Below, in pieces: positions 1-8,146 of a DNA stretch of 64,000 nucleotides. The first letter of the stretch is position 1, and each line of letters starts with the position of its first letter. The position numbers and the translations under genes were made by a program. The stretch is from JABWBR01 sp036741235. Its GTDB lineage: Bacteria > Bacteroidota > Bacteroidia > Chitinophagales > Saprospiraceae. The stretch is from contig DAINSQ010000006.1 of the NCBI GenBank assembly GCA_036741235.1, positions 1 to 64,000 of the forward strand, in the 5' to 3' direction. The notes below the pieces were generated by a model. It searched no databases, was not told where the DNA came from, and saw only the letters and a program-made list of their open reading frames with translations.

Positions 1-6
1 AGCAAA

Positions 7-564
7 TTAATTCGCGCTATAATGTTCGGGCATTTGGGCGATTACCGTATAGGCATTGCCTTTATTATACATAGCCTGTTTCCATACCTGATCGGGAGGA
101 GATTTAAAGACATAATTGGGGTACATTTCGGCTACCACCCAGGAGCCGTAAACCATTTCATCGGCCAGTTGGCCTTCCGACCAGCCGGAATAACCCAGGA
201 AAAAGCGGATATGGTGGGGTAAAATCAATTGAGAAGCAATAAGGAACTTGAGTTTGTCGAAATCGCCGCCCCAGTAGACGCCTTCGGTCAGCTTTATGCT
301 TTCCTCGAGCAGATCACCTACATTGTGGATATAGTGAATCGTATCGGTTTGCACTGGCCCGCCGAAAAAGACTTCGGAATCGAATTCGGGGAAATCTTCG
401 ATCAGCTCGTCGATTCGCATCCCCAGCGGTTTATTGAGAATAAAACCGACGCTGCCTTCGCTTGTATGGTCGCAAAGCAATACCGCCGCGCGCTTAAAAT
501 TAGGATCCAGCATAAAAGGCTCGGCGATCAATAAACTTCCGCTTTTTACCTCTTCTCTCACCAT
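7..564 (-). CDS. YqgE/AlgH family protein
   Basis: A 185-residue protein of the YqgE/AlgH (DUF179) family. The family signature is visible: an N-terminal segment with GSLLIAEPFM and FKRAAVLLCDH, then GFILNKPLG near residues 40-50 and FFGGPVQ near residue 66, followed by FFLGYSGWSEGQL in the middle. Length matches the family. It lies downstream of fabD on the same strand, separated by a tandem-repeat hairpin. The biochemical role of the family is not settled; AlgH was first linked to alginate regulation in Pseudomonas, but nothing here suggests that. Family assignment is secure, function is not. Confidence 0.93.
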   Translation of the reverse strand: MVREEVKSGSLLIAEPFMLDPNFKRAAVLLCDHTSEGSVGFILNKPLGMRIDELIEDFPEFDSEVFFGGPVQTDTIHYIHNVGDLLEESIKLTEGVYWGGDFDKLKFLIASQLILPHHIRFFLGYSGWSEGQLADEMVYGSWVVAEMYPNYVFKSPPDQVWKQAMYNKGNAYTVIAQMPEHYSAN

Positions 565-630
565 GAAAAATGCATTTCTATTTACAACGTTTTATAAGGA
601 CAAAAGTCACGAGGGGAGGCTATTTTTTTT

Positions 631-706
631 GTTATAGGTTGTAGGTTGTAAGTTGTATGTTCGTAACCTAACCTACAACTTACAACCTACAACCTACAAC
701 TTACAA
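631..706. repeat. Heptanucleotide (GGTTGTA)n inverted-repeat hairpin
   Basis: Tandem copies of the 7-nt word GGTTGTA with variants (GTAAGTT, GTATGTT) in one orientation up to about 660, then the complementary TACAACC words to 706, so the two arms can fold into a long hairpin. The right arm runs into the fabD 3' end: the last sense codon and the stop codon of fabD are repeat sequence. The same word recurs at 8903-9005, 23211-23280 and 40560-40627. Confidence 0.9.
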
Positions 707-1579
707 CGCCCTTGTCGCCATTGCTCTATCCAGTTTCTTCACCAGTCCTTGCAGCGTTTTGCCGGAGCCTCCGACTTCGACAAATTCAGTAACGCCGTCG
801 GCTATCATATGCTGCATGGTTTGGGTCCATAACACAGGAGCGGTTAATTGGGTAACGAGGTTATTTTTAATCAATTCGGGGTCGGTTTGCGGAAGCGCGT
901 TAACATTCTGGTAGACGGGGCAGGAAGGCTTGTTAAACGGCGTAGCCTCGATAGCGGCCTTGAGTTCATCTTGTGCGGGTTGCATCAGGGGCGAGTGAAA
1001 AGCGCCGCCGACGGCCAGCATAATCGTTTTGGCGCCGCGGGCGTTAAGGGCTTCTACCGCCAATTCTACGCCCTTGACAGAACCGGAAATCACCAATTGC
1101 CCGGGGCAATTGTAGTTAGCGGGCACCACGATTTCGTCTTTAATACCGGCGCAGACCTCCTCCACCACGTCGTCGTCAACGGCGAGAATAGCGGCCATAG
1201 TACTGGGTACGGCGTCGCAAGCTTTTTGCATGGCCATAGCGCGTTGGTATACCAGCTTAAGCCCGTCTTCAAAGTTCATTGCGCCTGCGGCGACAAGCGC
1301 TGAAAACTCGCCCAGGGAATGACCTGCTACTACGTCGGGCGTAAAAGCATCTCCCGACATACGGGCTTTAACAATAGAATGCAGAAAAACCGCGGGTTGG
1401 GTAATACGCGTTTGCTTGAGGTCGTCTGCGCTACCTTCAAACATAACGTCGGAGAGGCGAAATCCGAGAATTTCATTCGCCTGCTCAAACAGCTCGCGGG
1501 CCTGGGCAGAGGTTTCATACATATCTTTGCCCATGCCCTCAAACTGGGAAGCCTGCCCCGGGAAAACAAATGCTTTCAT
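701..1579 (-). CDS. fabD: Malonyl CoA-acyl carrier protein transacylase
   Basis: A 292-residue FabD, which loads malonate from CoA onto acyl carrier protein for cytoplasmic type II fatty-acid synthesis. The N-terminal FPGQASQ segment, the nucleophile elbow GHSLGE with Ser88, and the catalytic His195 in GGAFHSPLM are all present, and length is typical. It sits 40 bp downstream of folE in a minus-strand run that continues to yqgE. The last leucine codon and stop codon fall inside the heptanucleotide repeat at 631-706, so the extreme C-terminus has been set by the repeat. No fatty-acid synthesis gene cluster surrounds it. Confidence 0.96.
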   Translation of the reverse strand: MKAFVFPGQASQFEGMGKDMYETSAQARELFEQANEILGFRLSDVMFEGSADDLKQTRITQPAVFLHSIVKARMSGDAFTPDVVAGHSLGEFSALVAAGAMNFEDGLKLVYQRAMAMQKACDAVPSTMAAILAVDDDVVEEVCAGIKDEIVVPANYNCPGQLVISGSVKGVELAVEALNARGAKTIMLAVGGAFHSPLMQPAQDELKAAIEATPFNKPSCPVYQNVNALPQTDPELIKNNLVTQLTAPVLWTQTMQHMIADGVTEFVEVGGSGKTLQGLVKKLDRAMATRAL

Positions 1580-1619
1580 GATCTTGTCTTGTCAGTTTTC
1601 GTTTATCATTACCGGCGCT

Positions 1620-2255
1620 TTAGTGCAACCTGGCGCCGATCAGCGTTAAAAATTCGCTGCGCGTTTCCACGCGCTGGAAGGCGCCGGTAAATGCGGAAGT
1701 TGTCGTCAGCGAATTTTGTTTTTGCACGCCCCTCATCATCATACACATATGGCTGGCCTCGATGACCACCGCCACACCCAATGGGTTGAGGGTTTTGTCG
1801 ATACAGTGCAAAATCTGATCGGTGAGCCTTTCCTGCACCTGCAAACGCCGTGCAAAGATATCGATCACTCGCGGAATTTTACTCAATCCGACGATATATC
1901 CGTTGGGAATATACGCCACGTGGGCCTTTCCGAAAAAAGGAAGCATGTGATGTTCACAGAGTGAATACAACTCAATGTCCTTGACGATGACCATTTCACT
2001 GTAGTCTTCCTTAAACATAGCCGAGCGGAGCACCTTTTCGGCGTCCTGATGGTAGCCCTGGGTGAGAAACTGCATGGCTTTGGCGGCACGTTCGGGGGTT
2101 TTCAGCAATCCTTCCCGATCGAGGTCTTCTCCGATTTCGCCAATGATTTCGCGATAATTGTCAATCATACTCTCCGTTGCGTATTTGTTGTATTGCTCAT
2201 TTTTGTGATAAAGCATGCCCTTGGTTGTATTTTGGTGAAATACATACAACAGCAT
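1620..2255 (-). CDS. folE: GTP cyclohydrolase I
   Basis: A 211-residue FolE, which opens GTP to 7,8-dihydroneopterin triphosphate, the entry to folate, tetrahydropterin or queuosine synthesis. The zinc and active-site motif LCEHHMLPFFGKAHVAYIP and the later SHMCMMMRGV motif with the second zinc cysteine are intact. The start is uncertain: Met1, Met14 and Met30 are all possible, and the conserved part begins near Met30, so the first 20-30 residues may not be translated. It follows the PTPS-like gene by 21 bp, which suggests co-transcription of two consecutive pterin enzymes. Confidence 0.95.
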   Translation of the reverse strand: MLLYVFHQNTTKGMLYHKNEQYNKYATESMIDNYREIIGEIGEDLDREGLLKTPERAAKAMQFLTQGYHQDAEKVLRSAMFKEDYSEMVIVKDIELYSLCEHHMLPFFGKAHVAYIPNGYIVGLSKIPRVIDIFARRLQVQERLTDQILHCIDKTLNPLGVAVVIEASHMCMMMRGVQKQNSLTTTSAFTGAFQRVETRSEFLTLIGARLH

Positions 2256-2276
2256 TACGGAGAGAGTGTTGCGGCC

Positions 2277-2687
2277 TTAGTCGCCAAAATATTCTGCGTA
2301 GATATTTTCCGTTTCGTACAATTTGACAGCGTGTAACCGACATCCCTCCAGGTGGGGTTCCAGTTGTTGCCAGAACAAGATAACCAAATTTTCGGTAGTA
2401 GGCTGCATAGCCTGAGGAATAAAATCGACATCGAGATTGAGATTGCTGTGGTCTACCTTGTCGATGATCACCCGTTTGATGATTTCGCTGAGTTCTTTTA
2501 CATCTATGATAAACCCCGTTACCGGGTCGGGCTTACCTTTTACGGTGACAAACAACTCGTAGTTGTGCCCGTGCCAGTTGCGATTGGCGCATTTGCCAAA
2601 TACCTCCATGTTTTTTTCATCGCTCCAATCCTTTACCCAAAGTTTGTGAGCTGCATTAAACCGTTCTCTTCTAGTCAGATACACCAT
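2277..2687 (-). CDS. 6-pyruvoyl-tetrahydropterin / 6-carboxytetrahydropterin synthase family protein
   Basis: A 136-residue member of the PTPS/QueD family acting on dihydroneopterin triphosphate. The zinc histidines are seen in FNAAHKLW and NWHGHNYEL, the catalytic Cys in GKCANRN, and the C-terminal ETENIYAEYFG motif completes the fold. The start at 2687 (MVYLTRRERF) is chosen because the longer frame to 2726 adds only a leader running into a word repeat. Adjacent folE supplies the substrate. Whether the product feeds queuosine (QueD) or tetrahydropterin synthesis cannot be told from sequence alone. Confidence 0.9.
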   Translation of the reverse strand: MVYLTRRERFNAAHKLWVKDWSDEKNMEVFGKCANRNWHGHNYELFVTVKGKPDPVTGFIIDVKELSEIIKRVIIDKVDHSNLNLDVDFIPQAMQPTTENLVILFWQQLEPHLEGCRLHAVKLYETENIYAEYFGD

Positions 2688-2743
2688 AAGTATATTCGAT
2701 ATAAAGTGGTTTGCGAAACAAATCATGCAATATCAAGACAGAT

Positions 2744-2780
2744 CATCCTGTATATCCTGCAAATCACTATAATCTGCGTA
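2744..2780. repeat. Nine-nt periodic word repeat (ATCCTGTAT type)
   Basis: Upstream of the PTPS-like gene the sequence reads as four degenerate 9-nt words in a row, ATCCTGTAT, ATCCTGCAA, ATCACTATA, ATCTGCGTA. No matching inverted arm is seen nearby. It belongs to the same style of short-word intergenic repeats found elsewhere in the window but uses a different word. Confidence 0.5.
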
Positions 2781-2793
2781 TAAATTCGGCCCG

Positions 2794-2801
2794 CAAAAGT
2801 A
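2794..2801 (-). promoter_or_regulatory. Possible -7 box for the PTPS-folE-fabD run
   Basis: On the minus strand this reads TACTTTTG, matching the Bacteroidota -7 consensus TAnnTTTG, about 107 nt upstream of the PTPS-like start. No good -33 TTTG was found at 19-21 nt, so this is a weak call. Confidence 0.3.
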
Positions 2802-2833
2802 ATAAACGCCGCTCTTAAAATCCAGTATTGAAC

Positions 2834-2893
2834 GACAACTGTCTGTGAGATCGTTCATTTGATCTAAATTATGTAGCTTCACGGGCAGTTGTC
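2834..2893. promoter_or_regulatory. Interrupted inverted repeat upstream of the LytS-type kinase
   Basis: GACAACTGtctGTGA at 2834-2848 is mirrored by TCACgggCAGTTGTC at 2879-2893: 12 of 15 positions pair perfectly, with the three central bases of each arm different. The arms are 30 bp apart and end 41 bp before the kinase start. It could be an operator, for example for the LytTR regulator encoded downstream, or an RNA hairpin in the leader. Confidence 0.4.
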
Positions 2894-2934
2894 TTGTTTA
2901 TTTGTGAAAGAGACTACAGCACCTGGCACACAAT

Positions 2935-3984
2935 ATGGCGACAAAAAAGTTGAGTTACGGCGCTTCTTCCGATATCCTGCACAACAGGTGGATCTACCAC
3001 AGTCTTTTCTGGCTGATGCTGCTGTGTTTGCTCATGCTGCTTGAAGAGCGTCAACAGCCTTTTGGATTTCTGCTCAGCAATGAACTTATCAACTTGCTGT
3101 TCTACATGATTATCGTGTACTTCAACCTGTACTACCTGGTGCCCAATTATCTCAATCGCAAGAAATTTTTGACGTACGTAGGCTTGCTCATGCTGGCAAC
3201 CGTTATTATTACCCCGATAAAAGTGATCATTTTTTATTTCAAATTTTCATCCATTCCAACATCCCAATACCAGCTGGTGGCCAACCAACACTGGTATTTT
3301 TTGCTCACTTTTTTCATCGCCGGATCTTCTACTATTTTTAAAATCATCACCGACTGGGCGCGCCAGCTCACAGAAAAACAAGACCTTGAAAATCAAACCA
3401 TGCAATCGGAATTGCGGTTCCTGAAATCCCAGATAAATCCTCACTTTTTATTCAATACCCTCAATAACCTGTATGCCCTGACCCTGAAAAAATCGGATAC
3501 TGCGCCCGATATCGTCATTAAGTTGTCTGATATCATGCGATATATGTTGTATGAATGCAACGAAAAACAAGTGCCGCTCATCAAGGAGGTCAACTATATT
3601 CAGAATTATCTCGACCTGGAGCGGTTGCGACAAGGCAAAAATGTGGAGATCAAGTTTGAACAGCATGGCCATATCAGCAGCCAGAAAATCGCTCCGCTGA
3701 TGTTTATCCCATTCCTGGAAAACAGTTTTAAACACGGCCTGAATAATAACATCACCAAAGGATTTGTGAATATTCAACTAAATGCAACACCCGATGAAGC
3801 CGTCTTTTTTATCGAAAACAGCAAACCCGACACCCCTCCCCCGCCCGATCACAGGCGCAGCGGCGGTATCGGGCTGGTAAACGTGAAGCGCCGGCTGGAC
3901 CTCCTGTACCCCAATAAGTATGAATTGATTATCGATGATAATCCGCGTACTTACGCCGTAACGCTCAAATTAAAACTCGAATGA
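2935..3984 (+). CDS. LytS/YehU-type sensor histidine kinase
   Basis: A 349-residue membrane kinase. About four hydrophobic segments (residues roughly 20-38, 50-70, 80-102, 120-138) are followed by the His_kinase (PF06580) domain with SQINPHFLFNTLNNL, phosphoacceptor His170, and a C-terminal HATPase region with FLENSFKHGL (N box) and GGIGLVNVKRRL (G box). It most likely phosphorylates the LytTR regulator encoded 63 bp downstream. No extracytoplasmic sensor domain is present, so the signal is probably sensed in or at the membrane. An inverted repeat lies just upstream of its start. Confidence 0.93.
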   Translation: MATKKLSYGASSDILHNRWIYHSLFWLMLLCLLMLLEERQQPFGFLLSNELINLLFYMIIVYFNLYYLVPNYLNRKKFLTYVGLLMLATVIITPIKVIIFYFKFSSIPTSQYQLVANQHWYFLLTFFIAGSSTIFKIITDWARQLTEKQDLENQTMQSELRFLKSQINPHFLFNTLNNLYALTLKKSDTAPDIVIKLSDIMRYMLYECNEKQVPLIKEVNYIQNYLDLERLRQGKNVEIKFEQHGHISSQKIAPLMFIPFLENSFKHGLNNNITKGFVNIQLNATPDEAVFFIENSKPDTPPPPDHRRSGGIGLVNVKRRLDLLYPNKYELIIDDNPRTYAVTLKLKLE

Positions 3985-4047
3985 TGATACCGCTCATGTT
4001 TCATTATTCCTCCCTTTTGTCTATCTTGCTTCCAAATACAGTGCCAT

Positions 4048-4782
4048 ATGATCAATGTGATAATCGTTGACGACGAACCCCTGGCTCAGGATGTTCTCGA
4101 AACCTATATCGAAAAGATGCCCGACCTCCACCTGGTAAAGAAATGCAGCAATGCTTTCGAAGCCAATGAGGCCCTGCAGAACCATCCTGTCGACCTCATG
4201 TTTCTCGATATTCAGATGCCCCAACTCACCGGCATCGACTTTTTGAAAACCCTCTCCAATCCGCCGCTGGTTATTTTTACAACTGCCTACCCCAACTATG
4301 CGTTGGAGGGGTTTGAACTAAATGCGCTCGATTACCTGCTCAAACCCATCTCTATAGACAGGTTTATGAAGGCAGTCAACAAAGCTATTGAGCAAATTCA
4401 CCTCAAACAAAAAGAAACCGCCGGCGCTCACGTACCCGCCGGCGAAGCCGAAGACGACTATATCTTCGTAAAAGCCGACAAGAAGCTTGTGAAGGTTAAT
4501 TTTGCAGATGTTATCTATATCGAAGGGCTGAAAGACTATGTCATCATCCGCATGGAAAACTCCCGCGTGATTACGCTTCAAACGATGAAAAGCCTGGAAG
4601 ACAAGTTGCCCCTGGGCATGTTCAAACGCATTCACCGCTCGTATATCGTCAATATCAATAAAATCCATGCTATCGTGGGCAACATGATCGAAGTGCTGGA
4701 GAAAAACCAGGCCAAACACCTGCCTATTGGCAAAAATTATCGCGACGAACTGCTGGATATGATAAATAAAAACCGGATTTAA
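4048..4782 (+). CDS. LytTR-family DNA-binding response regulator
   Basis: A 244-residue response regulator. The receiver domain (1-120) has the acidic pair VDDEP, the phosphorylation site Asp54 in FLDIQMP, the TTAY threonine region and LLKP lysine. The C-terminal LytTR domain (about 135-240) has IYIEGLKDYVII, the MKSLEDKLP segment and FKRIHRSYIVNINKI. It is the expected partner of the upstream LytS-type kinase. Target genes are unknown; LytTR proteins often bind paired short direct repeats near promoters. Confidence 0.95.
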   Translation: MINVIIVDDEPLAQDVLETYIEKMPDLHLVKKCSNAFEANEALQNHPVDLMFLDIQMPQLTGIDFLKTLSNPPLVIFTTAYPNYALEGFELNALDYLLKPISIDRFMKAVNKAIEQIHLKQKETAGAHVPAGEAEDDYIFVKADKKLVKVNFADVIYIEGLKDYVIIRMENSRVITLQTMKSLEDKLPLGMFKRIHRSYIVNINKIHAIVGNMIEVLEKNQAKHLPIGKNYRDELLDMINKNRI

Positions 4783-4783
4783 A

Positions 4784-5656
4784 GTGCCTCAGCTTCCTGC
4801 CAGGGTAAGCAATATTTGTGAGCAAATTATCGGCCATCCTGTCACTGCCGCCACTCCCGTCAGCGGCGGCGATATCAATCGGGCTTTTCGCCTGACTGCT
4901 GGCCCGGGCACTTTTTTTGTCAAGTTCAACACGGCCCCGCATGCTTTCGCCATGTTTGAAGCCGAAGCTTTCGGCTTGTCGCAACTGGCAACAGAAGCCT
5001 CCCTATTGAGAATACCTACCGTAATCGGACTGCAAACCGACGGTTCCGGCGCGGTGCTGGTATTAGAATGGATACCTGAAGGCGTCGATACCTCCTCTGC
5101 GTGGGAAGCATTGGGTTCAGGGCTCGCCCAATTGCACCGACGCTCCGCTCCGCACTTCGGCTGGCCTCACACCAATTTCATCGGCACGCTTCATCAGTAC
5201 AATGCCCATCGTACCAATTGGCCGGAGTTTTATATCACTCAACGCCTGATACCCCAAGTAGCTGAAGCTAATGATAAAAAATTATTGACTGCCGCCGAAA
5301 CCAGGAATCTTGAGGCCGTATACCGGCACATCAGGGAGGTTGACCCCGAGGAAGCGCCCAGTCTTACTCACGGCGACTTATGGCGGGGCAATGTAATGTT
5401 TGACAGCCACGGCCAACCTGCGCTTATTGACCCGGCCTGCGCTTATGCCAGTCGCGAAATGGACATTGCCATGTCTATGCTGTTTGGAAGGTTCGCGCCG
5501 GAGTTCTACCAGGCCTACCAGGCTAATTACCCACTAGCCCCCGGTTGGCAAGAACGACTGCCCCTGGCGCAGTTATATTACTTGCTGGTCCACCTCAACC
5601 TCTTCGGCAAGTCGTATTTGCCGGCTGTTATGTCGGTGGCAAATGCATGGCAGTAA
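4784..5656 (+). CDS. Fructosamine kinase family protein
   Basis: A 290-residue member of the fructosamine-3-kinase/ketosamine-kinase family, which phosphorylates sugar adducts on amines and so promotes deglycation. It starts with GTG one base after the regulator stop codon, implying translational coupling. FFVKFN carries the ATP-binding lysine, SLTHGDLWRGNVMF has the catalytic HGDLW motif, and LIDPACAYASREMDIAMS the metal-binding aspartate. Length fits bacterial members. Its coupling to a two-component system is the unusual feature; it may simply be a passenger. Confidence 0.92.
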   Translation: MPQLPARVSNICEQIIGHPVTAATPVSGGDINRAFRLTAGPGTFFVKFNTAPHAFAMFEAEAFGLSQLATEASLLRIPTVIGLQTDGSGAVLVLEWIPEGVDTSSAWEALGSGLAQLHRRSAPHFGWPHTNFIGTLHQYNAHRTNWPEFYITQRLIPQVAEANDKKLLTAAETRNLEAVYRHIREVDPEEAPSLTHGDLWRGNVMFDSHGQPALIDPACAYASREMDIAMSMLFGRFAPEFYQAYQANYPLAPGWQERLPLAQLYYLLVHLNLFGKSYLPAVMSVANAWQ

Positions 5657-5657
5657 C

Positions 5658-5690
5658 AAAAAAAAACGTCGCGCCAGATGACGCGACGTT
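5658..5690 (-). terminator. Rho-independent terminator for a minus-strand transcript
   Basis: Stem AACGTCGCG/CGCGACGTT (5665-5673 and 5682-5690) with an 8-nt loop. The nine-base A run lies on its left, so the terminator geometry (stem then T run) is on the minus strand. No protein gene is transcribed leftward into it from the next 285 bp, which suggests an unannotated minus-strand RNA or read-through protection for the kinase gene. Confidence 0.6.
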
Positions 5691-5753
5691 CAGTAAATTA
5701 TAATCCCATGAACATATCCAAAAATTATCGGCATGCGAAGTGACCAAAATCAC

Positions 5754-5784
5754 TTGGCTGCGTCATAAAAACAACTTAAATTTG
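5754..5784 (+). promoter_or_regulatory. Bacteroidota-type promoter in a gene-free stretch
   Basis: TTGG at 5754-5757 and TAAATTTG at 5777-5784 are 19 nt apart, the spacing of the TTTG-N19-TAnnTTTG promoter. Transcription would begin near 5791. No ORF of credible length follows; a terminator lies about 45 nt downstream. Confidence 0.5.
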
Positions 5785-5790
5785 CGGCAT

Positions 5791-5861
5791 AACTTTTTTA
5801 GTGCTTTCTAATAGTCCCATGAACATGATTGAGGCCGGCTTTCGTAGCCGGCTTTTTTTTT
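5791..5861 (+). ncRNA. Putative small RNA of about 70 nt
   Basis: Bounded by the promoter at 5754-5784 and the terminator at 5834-5861 in an intergenic space of 321 bp. It contains TCCCATGAACAT at 5815-5826, an exact copy of 5704-5715 located 111 bp upstream, and no convincing ORF. It matches no RNA family I recognise. Confidence 0.3.
5834..5861 (+). terminator. Rho-independent terminator
   Basis: Stem GCCGGCT/AGCCGGC with a TTCGT loop followed directly by nine T. It ends the putative small RNA or reads through from the fructosamine-kinase operon. Confidence 0.8.
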
Positions 5862-5977
5862 GCCGCATGTCAAGTTGTCTTTCCCCCTCTTTTCTCTTCT
5901 TCACGATACAAATATCTACCAGTTTTTAGCATATTTCAAATACAAAAAACGGGCATTGTGAAAAAAATTTTTTCGAT

Positions 5978-6817
5978 TCATTCCCCAAATACGCCCACCA
6001 ACCAAGGCTTATAGCGGTATCGTATAAGGCTGATATGCGATTGTTCAGCGTGTCCTTTCCGAAAAAAAAGCAAGCCCACGTAGAATAAATCGATAGTATG
6101 ACTAACCTCCGGCAGGACTTGCAAGTGGCGCCAAGCCCTATTCATTTGCTTAGACCAATGAATATCGGCCAATACAAATACACTGTTTTCATGTGCATAA
6201 GGAATGCACTGCAATATGTACTCAATAGTAGGTTCATATTGGTGATCACCATCGATAAATAAATAGTCGAGGGGTTGCAATACAGGTAAATGATCCGCTA
6301 AAATTTTAGAAAAGGGGGCATTTTCGACCTCTACCCCGGATAACCCCGCCAATGAGAGACTTCGGCGGGCTATCGAGGCTAATCCGGCATGGCCTTCAAC
6401 CGTTATAAAGCGGGCCCGGCGAGCGGCTGCCGACTGATAGATGGCAGAGACCCCGAGCGAGGCGCCCAATTCGATCATCGTGGCAGGCTTGAGCCAGTTG
6501 ACCAGCCGAAAAAGCGTTTCACCGGTAGCAGGAGAAACAGCATTGTAGCGGGCAATTTCGCTTACCGTCCGTCGAGCGCTATTCCATACTTGCGAGGGGG
6601 CGCCCAGGTCATTGATTTCAATAATGGTTTTGTCTTTGGCAAACAATTGGCGCAAGCCTTTCATCCATTCAAAAATATAATATCGCCGTCGGTCTTCGAC
6701 CACAGCCTGAGCCAATTCCGTCAAAAAGGGAGATTGCAGGTTATAGATAGTTTTCGCGCGAGCATAATACGCCAACCATTGCATGGCATAATAAAAGAGA
6801 AAAGCAATTTGCCGCAT
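5978..6817 (-). CDS. Class I SAM-dependent methyltransferase
   Basis: A 279-residue Rossmann-fold methyltransferase of the O-methyltransferase/Methyltransf_24 type. Motif I is IELGASLGVSAIY (about residues 115-127), an acidic residue in FITVEGH ends strand 2, and the DYLFIDGDHQYEPT segment carries the metal or substrate-binding aspartates typical of catechol-like O-methyltransferases. The N-terminal hundred residues have no clear domain. It lies 12 bp downstream of the Kdo transferase gene on the same strand, so an envelope-glycan or lipid substrate is possible, but this is inference. Confidence 0.85.
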   Translation of the reverse strand: MRQIAFLFYYAMQWLAYYARAKTIYNLQSPFLTELAQAVVEDRRRYYIFEWMKGLRQLFAKDKTIIEINDLGAPSQVWNSARRTVSEIARYNAVSPATGETLFRLVNWLKPATMIELGASLGVSAIYQSAAARRARFITVEGHAGLASIARRSLSLAGLSGVEVENAPFSKILADHLPVLQPLDYLFIDGDHQYEPTIEYILQCIPYAHENSVFVLADIHWSKQMNRAWRHLQVLPEVSHTIDLFYVGLLFFRKGHAEQSHISLIRYRYKPWLVGVFGE

Positions 6818-6829
6818 ACATCGACCGTT

Positions 6830-8104
6830 TTAACGCTGATCCAGCCATTGGTTTGCTGCCAGATAATCCATGACCCGTGTCGTGGCGCCCTGCCTTTCGT
6901 GCAGGTATTGCTTCACTTTGGCGGCAGCATCCCGGTAATTATTTTCATTCATCAAATGCTGGAAAGCCTTCCCCAATGTTTCACCCGATGAAATCGAAAA
7001 AAAACCGCCTTGCTGCGCAAGATAAACCGCTTCTTCAAATTTTCCATACCGAGGGCCGAATATCACCGGCAGTCCAAAAGCCGCCGGTTCGAGCGTATTG
7101 TGAATGCCGTGACCAAAGCCGCCGCCAATATAGGCAAGGCGCCCGTATTGGTATAAAAAGGCCAGCATACCTATATTGTCAACTATCAATACGCGCGCGC
7201 CGGCCGCCGATGTCGGCGTAAATTGCGAATAGCGAACAGTGACGCCGGGCAGCATTTTTTCAAGACCCGCCAAGTGGTTTTCCGAGATTTCGTGGGGTGC
7301 AACAACGACTTTCCAGTCTTCGGGTAATTCCCGGTTGACAAACGGCGTCAAAATTGCCTCGTCTTGCGGCCAGGTGCTGCCGCAAACCAACAACGGCGAA
7401 TCGCCTGCAAAGGATCGAACAATCTCATAGGCAGGCGGCTGCGCTGCCATTTGCATCACCCGGTCAACCCTGGTATCGCCGGCAACCTCCACCCGGGAAA
7501 TACCCGCCTGACGCAACAGCGCCGCAGCGGCTTCGTTTTGGGTAAAAATGCGACCAAAACCTTTCAGTAACTCGCGAAAAGCCCCCCCGTACCACCTGAA
7601 AAAGAGCTGCCCGGGGCGAAACAAAGCGGCAATCAATAATACTGGAACTCCCGCTTTGAAAAGCGCCTGCAAATGGTGATACCAAAATTCGTATTTGACA
7701 AAAATCGCCAGGCGCGGTTGCAGTATTTTTACAAAAGCTGCCGCATTTCGGCGCGTATCCAGCGGCATATAACACACCACATCGGCATAGGCGTAGTTGC
7801 GCCTGATCTGGTATCCGGAAGGAGAAAAGAAAGTGAGCACCACCCCCGCATTGGGATATTGCATGCGCAAGGCCTCAATGACGGGCCTTCCTTGCTCAAA
7901 TTCGCCCAACGATGCGCAATGCACCCACACGATGGGCCTACCTGCTTCGCGCAGCGGTTGTATAGCCTCTTGCAATAGCCCGGCCCAATTTCGCCTGCCC
8001 GCTAGCCACAATTTTGCTTTGACATTATACAATGCTGCCAGACTGATAACAAAACGGTAGCATGCAATGGCTATGTCGTATATGCCAATGGATAATGGGT
8101 GCAT
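6830..8104 (-). CDS. waaA: 3-deoxy-D-manno-octulosonic acid (Kdo) transferase
   Basis: A 424-residue WaaA/KdtA, which transfers Kdo from CMP-Kdo to lipid A at the inner membrane during lipopolysaccharide assembly. A single N-terminal hydrophobic stretch (about residues 5-25) is followed by the glycosyltransferase N-domain with WVHCASLGEFEQGRPVI and VVLTFFSPSGY, and the GT-B C-domain with APHEI, YIGGGFGHGIHNTLEPAAFG, which binds the nucleotide sugar. Length fits the family. Its presence means a Gram-negative lipopolysaccharide core; the heptose kinase at 11767 supports this. Confidence 0.95.
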   Translation of the reverse strand: MHPLSIGIYDIAIACYRFVISLAALYNVKAKLWLAGRRNWAGLLQEAIQPLREAGRPIVWVHCASLGEFEQGRPVIEALRMQYPNAGVVLTFFSPSGYQIRRNYAYADVVCYMPLDTRRNAAAFVKILQPRLAIFVKYEFWYHHLQALFKAGVPVLLIAALFRPGQLFFRWYGGAFRELLKGFGRIFTQNEAAAALLRQAGISRVEVAGDTRVDRVMQMAAQPPAYEIVRSFAGDSPLLVCGSTWPQDEAILTPFVNRELPEDWKVVVAPHEISENHLAGLEKMLPGVTVRYSQFTPTSAAGARVLIVDNIGMLAFLYQYGRLAYIGGGFGHGIHNTLEPAAFGLPVIFGPRYGKFEEAVYLAQQGGFFSISSGETLGKAFQHLMNENNYRDAAAKVKQYLHERQGATTRVMDYLAANQWLDQR

Positions 8105-8146
8105 GGCGACTTAATTTGATCAGGCGGAAGCACAATGACTGCCCAT

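Noticed and set aside
611..624. Inverted 14-nt match to 33527-33540 (TAGCCTCCCCTCGT)
   Set aside because: Matches of this length are expected by chance in 64 kb and no longer homology surrounds it.
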